In this document: in pieces, positions 7,978 to 15,812 of the stretch
Position numbering within the stretch: the stretch's first letter is position 1
Layout of the letters: each line of letters opens with the position of its first letter
DNA from: a virus
DNA length: 64,000 bases
IMG/VR virus record: IMGVR_UViG_3300048924_000191
Coordinates: 179,379 to 243,378 of that record
Strand: one strand, 5' to 3'
Program-made: the position numbers and the translations under genes
Notes under the pieces: model-generated
The model's database searches: none
What the model was told of the DNA's origin: nothing
Seen by the model: the letters and a program-made list of their open reading frames with translations, nothing else

Positions 7978-8421
7978 TTAAACGACCATCATTATCACGT
8001 TACAGTATATCTTCCGGTTAGCGCCGGTGAGACTGACTGTACCTTCGACTACCTTTGCTCCAACATACCCTAAGTGCTTTGTGTAACGAGCTATTGCTGG
8101 GTAGAAGGAGTTGACTACGTAATCGGCAACGATCAGCGCGTCTTCGAAATCTTTGACTCGGCCTTTGTCACACAACTCCATGGCTTTCTTCGCGAGTAGC
8201 CCTGGATCGGTAGTCGGTGGAGACTTAATCGAATCGTAATCCGTGAGAATGCCGGCAAGGTCATACCCCAAATCACATACTTCGTAATCCACCTGGTTAA
8301 TGAACTTGCGGGTCAGGTCAGTCACATCAACTACGACGTAGGACTTATCGCCGCGGTTATTGGACGCTGATGACCTGTCGTCGCTTGTTGAGTTCGATGA
8401 CCGTAAGTGATTTCGGATCAT
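7978..8421 (-). CDS. Array gene 9: unknown protein
   Basis: The protein has up to 147 residues, but the start is uncertain. The segment overlapping the upstream gene (8357-8421) is Ser/Asn/Arg-rich and looks like out-of-frame sequence; recognisable protein begins at YVVVDVTDLTRKF. The body is helical (FEDALIVADYVVNSFYPAIARYTKHLGYV) and ends ANRKIYCNVIMMVV, a C-terminal strand. No family is recognised. Confidence 0.5.
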   Translation of the reverse strand: MIRNHLRSSNSTSDDRSSASNNRGDKSYVVVDVTDLTRKFINQVDYEVCDLGYDLAGILTDYDSIKSPPTTDPGLLAKKAMELCDKGRVKDFEDALIVADYVVNSFYPAIARYTKHLGYVGAKVVEGTVSLTGANRKIYCNVIMMVV

Positions 8422-8725
8422 GGGAGATGACCTCAATGTCTTCCAGGGCCGTTACGGGAAACCCGCACTGACCCACTGTGTTGTACAGCAAGTCGTACAG
8501 CCTGAGTGCTGGGTGACCCCGCGGTAAGTCCGGAAACATCCCAAACGGTGGTGGCCACGACAGCTGATGATTGGCAAACGGCATTTGCTCTGCAAACTGC
8601 CCAGCTCGGATACGCAGGATTGACATCGCAAACGAAAGCTGCTCTTGCGTCCTGTATCCAATTAAGCACTCGCTGTGAAAACTCACGCGATGCGGAATGC
8701 GGTTCAGTGGGATTAGGTTGGACAT
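8357..8725 (-). CDS. Array gene 8: unknown protein
   Basis: This 122-residue protein runs from MSNLIPLNRIPHRVSF to VIELNKRRQVISVQ. The segment MPFANHQLSWPPPFGMFPDL is Pro-rich. It ends with two short strands (KSLTVIELN, RRQVISVQ), the pattern shared across the array. An alternative frame over the same DNA (8433-8753) has lower-quality sequence and was rejected. Function unknown. Confidence 0.5.
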   Translation of the reverse strand: MSNLIPLNRIPHRVSFHSECLIGYRTQEQLSFAMSILRIRAGQFAEQMPFANHQLSWPPPFGMFPDLPRGHPALRLYDLLYNTVGQCGFPVTALEDIEVISHDPKSLTVIELNKRRQVISVQ

Positions 8726-8728
8726 CAG

Positions 8729-9049
8729 TCACCCCCAAATGAGTTTGAGACACGCAAGGTCTCGTCGGACTTCAGTATTGACGCTGACTAAGAACGCTTT
8801 GCGGTTAGCTAACTTGAAATGAACGCCGGCTCCTTCTAGAGCATTGAGGATATAACTGGACACTCGCTCGATGTCATTTGCATCAAGGTTGTAGTCCTCC
8901 TGCAAGATTTCGATGACGTCATCTTCCAACCACTGTTCGTAGTTAGCCAGCGTCAATATCCAACACGACAGCATATAAGCCACGGTATCTTCCTCGATAC
9001 CGTGGTGTCTGCTGATTTCGATCATGAGTGTTTCGGTACGTTCCATCAC
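8729..9049 (-). CDS. Array gene 7: unknown acidic helical protein
   Basis: In this 106-residue protein the first 75 residues are acidic helices (YEQWLEDDVIEILQEDYNLD). Then comes GAGVHFKLANRKAFLVSVNT, two strands joined by a turn. This matches the endings of array genes 5, 6 and 9, so they may be distant paralogues. The start overlaps the stop of the upstream gene by 4 nt. Confidence 0.55.
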   Translation of the reverse strand: MMERTETLMIEISRHHGIEEDTVAYMLSCWILTLANYEQWLEDDVIEILQEDYNLDANDIERVSSYILNALEGAGVHFKLANRKAFLVSVNTEVRRDLACLKLIWG

Positions 9050-9471
9050 ATCCTCTCTCGACAGATTGTAACGGAGATCACACGGCCTGACTTTGGGAGG
9101 TAAACCCTATCGAAGAAGATCTGACTATCCTCGTGTCGCAGATAGTCTTTCAGGTACTTCACTATCCGGCGAGTTTCCCGATAGTCACTGCCGTGCAGAA
9201 CTGAGATCTCCTCGATGATACCGACATCGGATTCGACGTGGTGGTCGTGAGAGTGTTCCTGAAGGATGTCTACGAGATTGGCCAGAGCTTGGTACTCACA
9301 CTCTACCCAGAACTCAAACAACGCCCTCAGCAATTCACCGCTGATCTCCTCCCGAGTCGAACCTTGATAGTCCTCAGTCAACTCAAGACAGCTGATCGCA
9401 AGTTCTACCTTATCGATCAGCACCTGGTCAACATCGAAGACAAATGGCTCATCTTCGTTGTATTCCCTCAT
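9046..9471 (-). CDS. Array gene 6: unknown acidic protein
   Basis: The 141-residue protein starts MREYNEDEPFVFDVDQ. The ATG at 9471 is preferred over an upstream one that overlaps the previous gene more deeply. A helical body (KYLKDYLRHEDSQ) leads to FDRVYLPKSGRVISVTICRE, a clear beta-hairpin. The start and stop overlap neighbours by 4 nt, implying a coupled operon. Confidence 0.6.
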   Translation of the reverse strand: MREYNEDEPFVFDVDQVLIDKVELAISCLELTEDYQGSTREEISGELLRALFEFWVECEYQALANLVDILQEHSHDHHVESDVGIIEEISVLHGSDYRETRRIVKYLKDYLRHEDSQIFFDRVYLPKSGRVISVTICRERM

Positions 9472-9863
9472 GAGACCACCAGTACATCGCCGTGTCGTGA
9501 CCACTCGACAGTGAAGATCTCTTCGGGGAACTCTCTGAGATCGTTCGGGAGGATATTCTCCAGTTCCATCAGCAGGTACTTGTACCGACGGTACTTGCCG
9601 ATGAACAACCCACTCAGGCCAAGGAACTCCCCGTACAGTCGTTCCCGTTCGATTTCCTTGACTTTATCGAGATCATTGAGAATGCGCTCAAACCCGTCGA
9701 ATGCATCATGGTCTCCTTCCAACAAGAGCGATACCAGCAAGAGACTGTACGTCTTGCGGATCACTTGGGATTTTACGAGCGGGTTGGAGACGTAGTCCGC
9801 CAGAGCCAACACCGCGCTGCCGGCATCTCGATCGATATCCAGCATTACTTTACGACGCGTCAT
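9468..9863 (-). CDS. Array gene 5: unknown acidic protein
   Basis: The protein has 131 residues from MTRRKVMLDIDRDAG. Helical segments (YKYLLMELENILPNDL) precede EEIFTVEWSRHGDVLVVS, the same helix-then-hairpin ending as array gene 6. It overlaps the next gene by 4 nt. Function unknown; small size, acidity and coupling suggest accessory early proteins. Confidence 0.6.
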   Translation of the reverse strand: MTRRKVMLDIDRDAGSAVLALADYVSNPLVKSQVIRKTYSLLLVSLLLEGDHDAFDGFERILNDLDKVKEIERERLYGEFLGLSGLFIGKYRRYKYLLMELENILPNDLREFPEEIFTVEWSRHGDVLVVS

Positions 9864-9882
9864 TTCTCTGCCTTCCTTCCAT

Positions 9883-10467
9883 TCATTCCAAGGGATCATT
9901 GGCCGTGCCAAGAGGTGGGGACAGTTCACCGGACTTGATGCGGGCTACGAAGTCATCTTCGATGGCTCGCTTGGCCAGCTCGGCAAACTTGTCGATTTCG
10001 GCTTGGGAGAGATCGTACTCTTCGATCACCTCGATCAAGACATGATTGCCGTCGACCATTACCACATCGGTGACGTTGAGCATGTCCTTGATAAACGAGA
10101 ACGTCCGCAGCATTGCTGACTTGTACTGGGAGTACCAGGAGTCGAGCATCACCGCCAGATTGTCGATGTTGTCCATTTCTGGTGGTTGGTTGGTCATCAA
10201 CATCAGACCTTCCCACGCACGCGTATCGTTCAGGAACGCCAGCGTCAACGCAGCTTCCAGAATCGGGGCTGGGTCGAGGTTGGTTGACTGCGCGACATCA
10301 TCGAGACCGAGATGGTCGCAGGTAAGAATGAATCGATGAAAACGGTTCCCGATCGTCTGTGTCTCTAGACAGTGATCGGAAGTCACGTAACTTCTTGTCG
10401 AAGTCGAGGGGGATGAACTCTCCAGCTTCTCGACAAGCTTCGAGGAAATCTTCGAATCGTTGCTCAC
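9883..10467 (-). CDS. Array gene 4: unknown protein, start uncertain
   Basis: The protein has up to 194 residues from a GTG at 10467 preceded by GGAGG at good spacing. Using that start gives a 170-nt overlap with array gene 3 in another frame, which is unusual. The first 50 residues are low-complexity (Ser/Thr-rich), so the true start may be later or one of the two frames may contain an error. The confident part begins near FHRFILTCDHLGLDD and includes MVDGNHVLIEVIEEYDL, the array-type strand-turn-strand, here followed by an extra helix. Confidence 0.5.
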   Translation of the reverse strand: MSNDSKISSKLVEKLESSSPSTSTRSYVTSDHCLETQTIGNRFHRFILTCDHLGLDDVAQSTNLDPAPILEAALTLAFLNDTRAWEGLMLMTNQPPEMDNIDNLAVMLDSWYSQYKSAMLRTFSFIKDMLNVTDVVMVDGNHVLIEVIEEYDLSQAEIDKFAELAKRAIEDDFVARIKSGELSPPLGTANDPLE

Positions 10468-10837
10468 GGGGGCCTCCGGGCAATAGAAAGTGAATTGTGA
10501 TCACATGGTCGTCGGGGAAGATCCGAGCCTCTGTGAACGTCCAGTCAAACTCAGCAGTCAGGCGCACCTCACGGCGTACGTGTTCTGTGAATTGAATAAC
10601 CGTGTTGGTGATTACCGCTCTGGCTTCAGGGGTGATTCTGAGTTTGTCTAGTTTCTGGTAAGGCGTCTCGGCCATCCAATCAAACGTACTAACCGCGGAG
10701 GCCAATAACAATTCGATTGGTTTATCGTGAGCGTAGAAGATGTCGTCGCCACCTTCCTCGAAAGCCCTTTTCAAACGACGGTACCACGATCGGGTTTCTA
10801 AGACGATGACATTACCAGGAGTGCTCGCCACAACCAT
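10298..10837 (-). CDS. Array gene 3: unknown protein
   Basis: This 179-residue protein contains a helical N-terminal region (SWYRRLKRAFEEGGDD), then FDWTFTEARIFPDDHVITIHFLLPG, a beta-hairpin like those in the other array genes, then an additional C-terminal helix. The last 40 residues are Arg/Ser-rich and share DNA with array gene 4, so this C-terminus is doubtful. Confidence 0.5.
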   Translation of the reverse strand: MVVASTPGNVIVLETRSWYRRLKRAFEEGGDDIFYAHDKPIELLLASAVSTFDWMAETPYQKLDKLRITPEARAVITNTVIQFTEHVRREVRLTAEFDWTFTEARIFPDDHVITIHFLLPGGPREQRFEDFLEACREAGEFIPLDFDKKLRDFRSLSRDTDDREPFSSIHSYLRPSRSR

Positions 10838-11258
10838 ACTCCTTCCCGAAACGCCTCATCCAGTCTTCGAGACGGAAGTCTTCCCCCATGGTGATCGAAA
10901 CCTGTTCACCGTGGCGATGGAGGTCGAAGTAGTGCCATGTTGGGAATTCGGCAAATTGACGTAACCACTGATCTACTCTGGTAATAAGCTCATCCGCTAA
11001 GTCATGCGGACTGAAATGTCGGTCGATCGATACTGGCATCATCCTAAGGTACGTTTCAGCCGAGAACTCAGCACGGCGTTTAGTCCAGGTCATCTTCTCG
11101 GTGAAGAAGTTATCGATAACTGCCCAGACCACCTCGCCGCATTGAACACGATCACGTCTGTTGAAGTCGATATCGTTCTTCTTCAGTTCGTGGGCCAGCC
11201 ATGACGCGATGTCATGGAAATCGATGAGACAGCTGTCTCCAGGCTCTTTCAATTGCAC
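10812..11258 (-). CDS. Array gene 2: unknown protein
   Basis: The protein has 148 residues, probably from a GTG at 11258, overlapping the end of array gene 1. A helical body (DIASWLAHELKKNDIDF) leads to WHYFDLHRHGEQVSITMGED, an array-type hairpin, and a short Trp-rich tail. No family is recognised. Confidence 0.55.
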   Translation of the reverse strand: MQLKEPGDSCLIDFHDIASWLAHELKKNDIDFNRRDRVQCGEVVWAVIDNFFTEKMTWTKRRAEFSAETYLRMMPVSIDRHFSPHDLADELITRVDQWLRQFAEFPTWHYFDLHRHGEQVSITMGEDFRLEDWMRRFGKEYGCGEHSW

Positions 11259-11640
11259 TGTTAGTCCCCATCATCAAAATGTCGCCTTCCAGGAAGAAGG
11301 TAATCCCGTTCTCTGTGACGTCGAAGTCACGAGGCGCTGGCAGAATGCGCAACAGGTCTATTCGTTCTGCGTGGGCAACGGTTAGTAATCGCCCTCGCTC
11401 TTCCTGGAAATTGTTTGGAATAGCGTCCAGCAAATGGGCACTCACGGTTGGTACTGCATGGGCCTTACTGTATACATTGGCAAACCACGTCTCATAGACG
11501 GCTGGTTCAAAAGGCCCTCCATTCTCCATCTTTCGACGCAGATCCTTCAGATCCACCACGGCGATCTTTGGACGTCTGAATAACTGGGATGGGTTCGAGT
11601 CGACACGGGCGGCTCTACCATCTATGTTCCATCTTGACAT
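11212..11640 (-). CDS. Array gene 1: unknown protein
   Basis: The protein has 142 residues from MSRWNIDGRAARVD. The ATG at 11640 is preferred because the sequence upstream is Arg-rich and unlike its neighbours. It contains PKIAVVDLKDLRRKM and ends with FDVTENGITFFLEGDILMMG, again strand-turn-strand. It is the first gene of the run, and no element of the 26-bp type was seen upstream. The stretch 11684-11697 contains GTAACAAAGTACGC, which recurs at 13118. Confidence 0.55.
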   Translation of the reverse strand: MSRWNIDGRAARVDSNPSQLFRRPKIAVVDLKDLRRKMENGGPFEPAVYETWFANVYSKAHAVPTVSAHLLDAIPNNFQEERGRLLTVAHAERIDLLRILPAPRDFDVTENGITFFLEGDILMMGTNSAIERAWRQLSHRFP

Positions 11641-11766
11641 CGATAAGCCCCCTGGTGTGTACATGATTAGCTGACTACGTAACAAAGTACGCCAATAGCT
11701 CCTGAGACGCTCTCTCGCACGTTTTCTCATCTGGCCCTACCGACGACAAAAAGAAAAGAAGAAAAG

Positions 11767-11797
11767 CTCACCACAGGCCGTTTAGGACTGTGGTGAG
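11767..11797 (-). terminator. Intrinsic terminator after the zinc-ribbon gene
   Basis: The stem CTCACCACAG / CTGTGGTGAG has an 11-nt loop. A T/C-rich tract follows for minus-strand transcription (A/G-rich on plus, 11744-11765). It separates the PhuZ-side genes from the small-gene array. Confidence 0.8.
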
Positions 11798-11802
11798 TAG
11801 GT

Positions 11803-12027
11803 CTAGCCAAATGACGGTATCGAGATACTGTCAGCAAATTCTGGCAACGTCGGCCGATTGATGACCTCATGCAAGTGAGGGTCGTATTTCTCTTCGGGGA
11901 ATGCACCGTGCCACTCACCGTGGATACAACGTCCGCAGAGTTGCTGCCCTCCGGAGTTTTCGCTCACGCTACAGCGCAAGTGATCCAGGTTGCCGCAATT
12001 ATCGCAGCAGAACCACATGTTGATCAT
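11803..12027 (-). CDS. Small zinc-ribbon protein
   Basis: The 74-residue protein has Cys residues arranged FCCDNCG, then LRC, then LCGRC, about 20 residues apart, a typical zinc ribbon. The C-terminal half is His/Pro-rich and ends with SISIPSFG. It lies downstream of PhuZ, separated by a strong hairpin, so it may have its own promoter. A nucleic-acid or protein adaptor role is plausible but unproven. Confidence 0.65.
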   Translation of the reverse strand: MINMWFCCDNCGNLDHLRCSVSENSGGQQLCGRCIHGEWHGAFPEEKYDPHLHEVINRPTLPEFADSISIPSFG

Positions 12028-12055
12028 GACGGCTTTCCTCAGTGAACGACATACA

Positions 12056-12075
12056 GCGGGGACCGAAGTCCCCGC
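12056..12075 (-). terminator. Hairpin downstream of phuZ
   Basis: A perfect GCGGGGAC / GTCCCCGC stem closes on a stable CGAA-type tetraloop (TTCG on the other strand). It is flanked by ACATACAG, the recurring terminator base. It lacks a T-run, so its efficiency as a terminator is uncertain. Confidence 0.6.
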
Positions 12076-12093
12076 CGCAGTCAGGTTGGTCTG

Positions 12094-13101
12094 TTAGAAC
12101 AGACCGGTCTCGTCATCGGCTTTACCGGAACCGCCCAGGAGGGAGACAACCGGAGCCTTGACTTGCTGTTGCTGTTCGAGATCCGTACGTTGCTTGATCA
12201 GGTCCTTGAACAGCGAAGCTGCCGAAGCAGTAGATACCGCGAAGTAGAACGAGTTCGCGTAGACATCGCCTTCGTTGTTGCGCATGTAGCCGGCGGTGTC
12301 GTAGACGGAGTTCAGCTTCGGAATGGTTTCGTTACGATCACGCGCCACGGCTGCGTAAGCAGCGATCGGCATTTCCAGATCTTTGAACTTGTTGACATCT
12401 GCGGCGATGTGCAGCAGAGCCACGCCAGGACCGAAGTGGGTGACGGTGTGGTAGTCGAACACGTTGTTGACGTCGGCAGTGTCCATCGATTCGTTCATGC
12501 CGCTGAACAGGATCGACATCGCAGCCAGGTCGAAGGTAGGACCGACGTTGTTGGCATCGCGGGACTTGCTTTCGTCGTTCTTGTGCAGTGCGATCACGAT
12601 CGGACGGCCGGTGGTGCGGGTGGTGTCTTCCATACCGGTCAGGGTGCGGATGAAGTTGTCGACACGCTTGTAGCTCTCGTTGGAGCTGACGGCCAGGATG
12701 GCGCAGTGGTGGCCTTTCTGGTGCAGGTACTTGACCATGATTTGCGCGATGGCAGGACCAGTACCGCCGGTCAGGCTGGTGACGATGATGTTCTTGTCAC
12801 CCGGCTGGAACTTGGACGTGATGTCCGGCATTGCAGCCAGTACCGCAGCACCCACCGCTTTACGGTCACCGCCAGCACCATCCATCACGGTACCGTCTGG
12901 ACGCTTGACGTGGTAGACCTTGTCAGCCGAAACGCCGACCAGGTTGGACAGCGAGGTATCGACGAAAGCGTATTGCTCATCACCCAGCAAGTGGGTGTGC
13001 TTCGGCGAATTGTCCTGATAGGCGCGCAGGATGTTGGCGCCAGTACCACCAGCGGCGTAGATGCGTACGGTGCGACGTTGTGCGGTAATCAATTCAGACA
13101 T
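12094..13101 (-). CDS. phuZ: PhuZ-like phage tubulin/FtsZ homologue
   Basis: This 335-residue GTPase is predicted to polymerise into the spindle that centres the phage nucleus and moves capsids in phiKZ relatives. N-terminal YAAGGTGANI (about residues 14-23) is the first nucleotide-binding loop. LTGGTGPA near residue 112 is the tubulin signature, with Pro-Ala where [SA]-G is usual. DTADVNNV near residue 207 corresponds to the catalytic T7 loop (FtsZ D-x-ADV). The C-terminus has a Gln-rich helix and an acidic tail, KADDETGLF, resembling the acidic tail used for lateral or longitudinal contacts in PhuZ. Length is close to known PhuZ proteins. It diverges from the next gene across a 79-bp promoter region. 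Confidence 0.93.
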   Translation of the reverse strand: MSELITAQRRTVRIYAAGGTGANILRAYQDNSPKHTHLLGDEQYAFVDTSLSNLVGVSADKVYHVKRPDGTVMDGAGGDRKAVGAAVLAAMPDITSKFQPGDKNIIVTSLTGGTGPAIAQIMVKYLHQKGHHCAILAVSSNESYKRVDNFIRTLTGMEDTTRTTGRPIVIALHKNDESKSRDANNVGPTFDLAAMSILFSGMNESMDTADVNNVFDYHTVTHFGPGVALLHIAADVNKFKDLEMPIAAYAAVARDRNETIPKLNSVYDTAGYMRNNEGDVYANSFYFAVSTASAASLFKDLIKQRTDLEQQQQVKAPVVSLLGGSGKADDETGLF

Positions 13102-13115
13102 CTTGTATCTCCAGT

Positions 13116-13129
13116 GGATTGTAACAAAG
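13116..13129. promoter_or_regulatory. Recurrent 14-bp motif in the phuZ divergent promoter region
   Basis: GTAACAAAGTACGC lies between the divergent phuZ gene and the gene at 13181. The same 14 bases occur at about 11684, upstream of the small-gene array. It may be a promoter or operator; no other evidence. Confidence 0.35.
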
Positions 13130-13180
13130 TACGCAAGGCAGTGGTATGTCCACTACGAATCGCAATACGGAGGGTGGTTT

Positions 13181-14020
13181 ATGGACCCGATCTCTGTCGC
13201 GATGGTCCGCATCATGAATGGCGGTATCCCTCGTGACATTCTGAAACAGGTGTTTACTGCAAGACGCTATGACCCGACGGCTGACGATCGTTACTTCGAC
13301 AACTCGTTAGGTACATCGATTGAGGAACAGATCCGCCTCAAAGTCATTGAAGGTCGCGTGGCGATCGACATGAGCGTTATCGGTGGTACCGAAGTCACTC
13401 TGCCCATGCGGATGGCTCAACGTGAATACGTCGATGCATGGAACGTGATCTACCGATTCGACCGCAGGTTCACGGGCGGGCGGCGGATCATCTCGGTTTC
13501 GGAGATGACGTACGGCATGACTCAAGCGCTAGGCACCGGGGGTTCTCCTGGTTACGACAGCCGTGCGAGTCAATTCATGCTCAACTCTCGTAACCTTCTA
13601 CGAGCAACGACCGGTGTCGGTACGCTTTCGACGTCCTACGTCCAGCTCATCGGTCCCAACGCTGTACTGGTCAACGATGTCAACCAAGTGATCGGCGATT
13701 CCCTGTTGCGGTGTCGTCTGGCGCACGAAGCGAACTTCAACGACATCCAGCCTGCTTACTGGCATGACTTTGGCGAACTGATTGTCAGAGCGCTCAAGTC
13801 TTACATCTGGGCACAGCTGGTGATCGACATCGACGAGAACCAGATCCGCGGTGGTGCAACCATTGGCCGCATCCGTGAGATCGTTGACGGTTACGCTGAT
13901 GCTGAACAGATGTACATGGAGTTTCTCCAGAACGACTGGGCGAAGCTTCGTATCCTTTCTGACCCTCAGCAGATGCGGAAGATCAGCAAGTGGATTCTCG
14001 GCGGCAGGCCTCATCGGTAA
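13181..14020 (+). CDS. Conserved protein of unknown function beside phuZ
   Basis: The protein has 279 residues from MDPISVAMVRIMNGG, preceded by CGGAGGGTGG; an upstream in-frame ATG would read back into phuZ. The sequence is globular and mixed alpha/beta, with no signal peptide or membrane segment. It is one of few plus-strand genes in this half. A structural or assembly role would fit jumbo-phage organisation, but I recognise no family. Confidence 0.6.
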   Translation: MDPISVAMVRIMNGGIPRDILKQVFTARRYDPTADDRYFDNSLGTSIEEQIRLKVIEGRVAIDMSVIGGTEVTLPMRMAQREYVDAWNVIYRFDRRFTGGRRIISVSEMTYGMTQALGTGGSPGYDSRASQFMLNSRNLLRATTGVGTLSTSYVQLIGPNAVLVNDVNQVIGDSLLRCRLAHEANFNDIQPAYWHDFGELIVRALKSYIWAQLVIDIDENQIRGGATIGRIREIVDGYADAEQMYMEFLQNDWAKLRILSDPQQMRKISKWILGGRPHR

Positions 14021-14060
14021 CGTCATGGTGGTAATGTATCACCAGAAATCCGTAGAGTAT

Positions 14061-14085
14061 CGGAGAGGGGTTTCGCCCCTCTCCG
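14061..14085. terminator. Convergent terminator hairpin
   Basis: The inverted repeat CGGAGAGGGG / CCCCTCTCCG has a TTTCG loop and lies between convergent genes. TATGCCGTC, part of the recurring terminator base, follows. Confidence 0.65.
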
Positions 14086-14094
14086 TCTATGCCG

Positions 14095-14604
14095 TCACTG
14101 TACCGATTCGCCTTTGAGCATCAAGTGCAAGGCATCCTTCTCATCCACAACGAGATGACCTTCGTCACGGAGCATGTCTTTGATCTCACCGTCACCATTC
14201 ATCAGGTAGAGGATCTTGGACATGCCTTGCGGTACAGTGTCCTCTGGACGAACGACTTGGACGACCTGATAGACATCACTCGTTTTGAGTTCAGGTACAT
14301 ACACGCCGTTGATCACGTTGTTCACTGCATTGTCTGCGTTCATGCTCGGCAAGCCGGAATGCACACCGTCACTGGAGCCCTCAGTGGAATAACCGAGGGT
14401 TGGGATGTGTACTCTCCATCCCTTGCTTTCCAGACTGTCTGCGATCTTGATCACCTCAGCAGTGATGTTGTCATCCTGCATAGGTAATTCAATCAGTACG
14501 TCTCCCTGAGAGACGTACCCTTCCTCGTTAGCAAACTTCGCTGACGTAGGATCGGCTTTTTCCATCGAGAGAGCATCGTCAAGCAGTTTAGCGTAAAGAG
14601 ACAT
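14095..14604 (-). CDS. Acidic protein of unknown function
   Basis: The 169-residue protein begins MSLYAKLLDDALSMEKADPTSAKF. It contains IKIADSLESKGWRVHIPTLG, which resembles the widespread phage 'L...GY.V' helix-strand unit, and QVVQVVRPEDTVPQGMSKIL. A long hairpin-rich non-coding region lies upstream and may be its leader. No family is recognised. Confidence 0.55.
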   Translation of the reverse strand: MSLYAKLLDDALSMEKADPTSAKFANEEGYVSQGDVLIELPMQDDNITAEVIKIADSLESKGWRVHIPTLGYSTEGSSDGVHSGLPSMNADNAVNNVINGVYVPELKTSDVYQVVQVVRPEDTVPQGMSKILYLMNGDGEIKDMLRDEGHLVVDEKDALHLMLKGESVQ

Positions 14605-14981
14605 GGTAAGAAATCCTCAAAGAAGTAATCAAATCAATACATCCCATTAACATTCCATAATACTTAAAGTACTTAAACGACGTCATAGAGCCAGGTGGTT
14701 TTAGGACCACCTGGCATTTGAATAAGTTTTCTTAGATACGATTCTTTTATCCGGTAACTTTTTACGATGGCTCTATAGGGCCTTCGGCCCTATTAAGAAG
14801 ATTCTGTCCGACTTCGCTTCGCTGGTCTACCAGAATCCTGGTTTATCCCTATCACCATCCAACCCGGATGTTTACTTCGTAAACATCCACCCTTCCTTCC
14901 TCTTTCCCAAGATGAATTTGAGTGGAACATAGAATAACTACAGCCCAGTAAGAACTCACCGAGAGCAAAAAAAAAGAAAGA
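14605..14981. ncRNA. Hairpin-rich non-coding region
   Basis: About 375 bp contains no credible gene but several strong inverted repeats: CCAGGTGG/CCACCTGG (14691-14714), ATAGGGC/GCCCTAT with a UUCG-type loop (14775-14793) and GGATGTTTAC/GTAAACATCC with a TTC loop (14866-14888). AGATTCTG and CAGAATC flank a TTCGCTTCG segment at 14798-14840. A GTAAAAAGTTAC motif (minus strand) at about 14754-14765 resembles promoter-like sites at 2985 and 34372. It could be a structured leader of the downstream minus-strand gene or a separate small RNA. The type given is an inference. Confidence 0.4.
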
Positions 14982-15007
14982 GGTAGAGGAGCCGAAGCCC
15001 CTCTACC
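14982..15007 (-). terminator. Intrinsic terminator
   Basis: The stem GGTAGAGG / CCTCTACC is followed on the minus strand by T-rich sequence (plus-strand A-run 14967-14975). It terminates the 15.0-18.1 kb minus-strand operon. Confidence 0.85.
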
Positions 15008-15010
15008 GAA

Positions 15011-15451
15011 TCATTGAATGATGATCGCACCGTCGGTGATGTAACCGACGTGACGGAACTGACGGATCAGGTGAACCATGATTGGGTCGATGGCAGCACG
15101 CACCCACCATTGATCGAATGTCTCGCCTTCGTTCATCGGAAACTCGATGACGACTACGTTACTCGAGTCGGTGAGAGCGCGCTTAGCCAATTGACTTGCC
15201 CAGACATGGGTTCGGAGCTTTCGTTTGCGGTTGACGTGTTTCCGGTAGTAGTCACTGACTGCATCGAACCACACCGTCCCCACGAAGTAGAACCACTCTT
15301 CATCATCGCCTGCGTGTTTCCGCAGTTTGTCCATGACCTCGACCTTGTCGACGATGTAGAGAATTTCCCGACGGTTCGATCGGTATTCTTTACTCTTCTT
15401 CATGCACTCGTCGTTAGCGATCGAACATCGGGTTACTTCAGAAAGCTCCAT
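15011..15451 (-). CDS. Unknown protein with array-type C-terminus
   Basis: The 146-residue protein starts MELSEVTRCSIANDEC; the upstream extension is Arg-rich and overlaps the previous gene. It ends HLIRQFRHVGYITDGAIIIQ, a helix followed by a strand-turn-strand like the small-gene array at 7.2-11.7 kb. Last gene before a strong terminator. Function unknown. Confidence 0.55.
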   Translation of the reverse strand: MELSEVTRCSIANDECMKKSKEYRSNRREILYIVDKVEVMDKLRKHAGDDEEWFYFVGTVWFDAVSDYYRKHVNRKRKLRTHVWASQLAKRALTDSSNVVVIEFPMNEGETFDQWWVRAAIDPIMVHLIRQFRHVGYITDGAIIIQ

Positions 15452-15461
15452 GTCCGTCTCC

Positions 15462-15812
15462 CTACTCGTCAAACCCCGTGTTGTCTTCGATCTCAGCCTT
15501 CCAGCGCCCACCGGCGGCTTCCAGAGAAATACCGTCAACATGACCGCCGTAGTGCTTCGCTACGCGCCGCAACAAGATCGGGTGGTAGTTGTGGTCGCCC
15601 ATGAGGACATCGCTCCCACAGAGCTTGTCGAGGAGACCTACGTCCACGTTCTCCACCTTTCCGTCAGGGTGGACTACCTGGATACCGTACCACTTGCAGT
15701 AGTTCTCCATGGTCACGATCGGCACGTCGTGCTTCTCGACGTAGATCAGTGGGAGACCACGCCAGGAGTAGTGGATATGGACCGGCGTCTTTTCGCGTTC
15801 TTGCTCAGACAT
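15462..15812 (-). CDS. Unknown small protein
   Basis: This 116-residue protein (MSEQEREKTPVHIHYSWRG) contains CGSDVLMGDHNYHPILLRRV and several His/Tyr residues; no known motif. Its start overlaps the stop of the upstream acidic gene, so the genes are translationally coupled. Confidence 0.55.
   Translation of the reverse strand: MSEQEREKTPVHIHYSWRGLPLIYVEKHDVPIVTMENYCKWYGIQVVHPDGKVENVDVGLLDKLCGSDVLMGDHNYHPILLRRVAKHYGGHVDGISLEAAGGRWKAEIEDNTGFDE

Noticed and set aside
8433-8753. Alternative 106-codon frame at array gene 8
   Set aside because: Low-complexity, Ser/Val/Arg-rich, no conserved ending, and conflicts with a better frame that has coupled start and stop.
14026-14051. Ninth copy of the 26-bp promoter-like element
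   Set aside because: Only TGATACATTA is kept; the left half-site is CTCTACGG, and it would face the end of a convergent gene.
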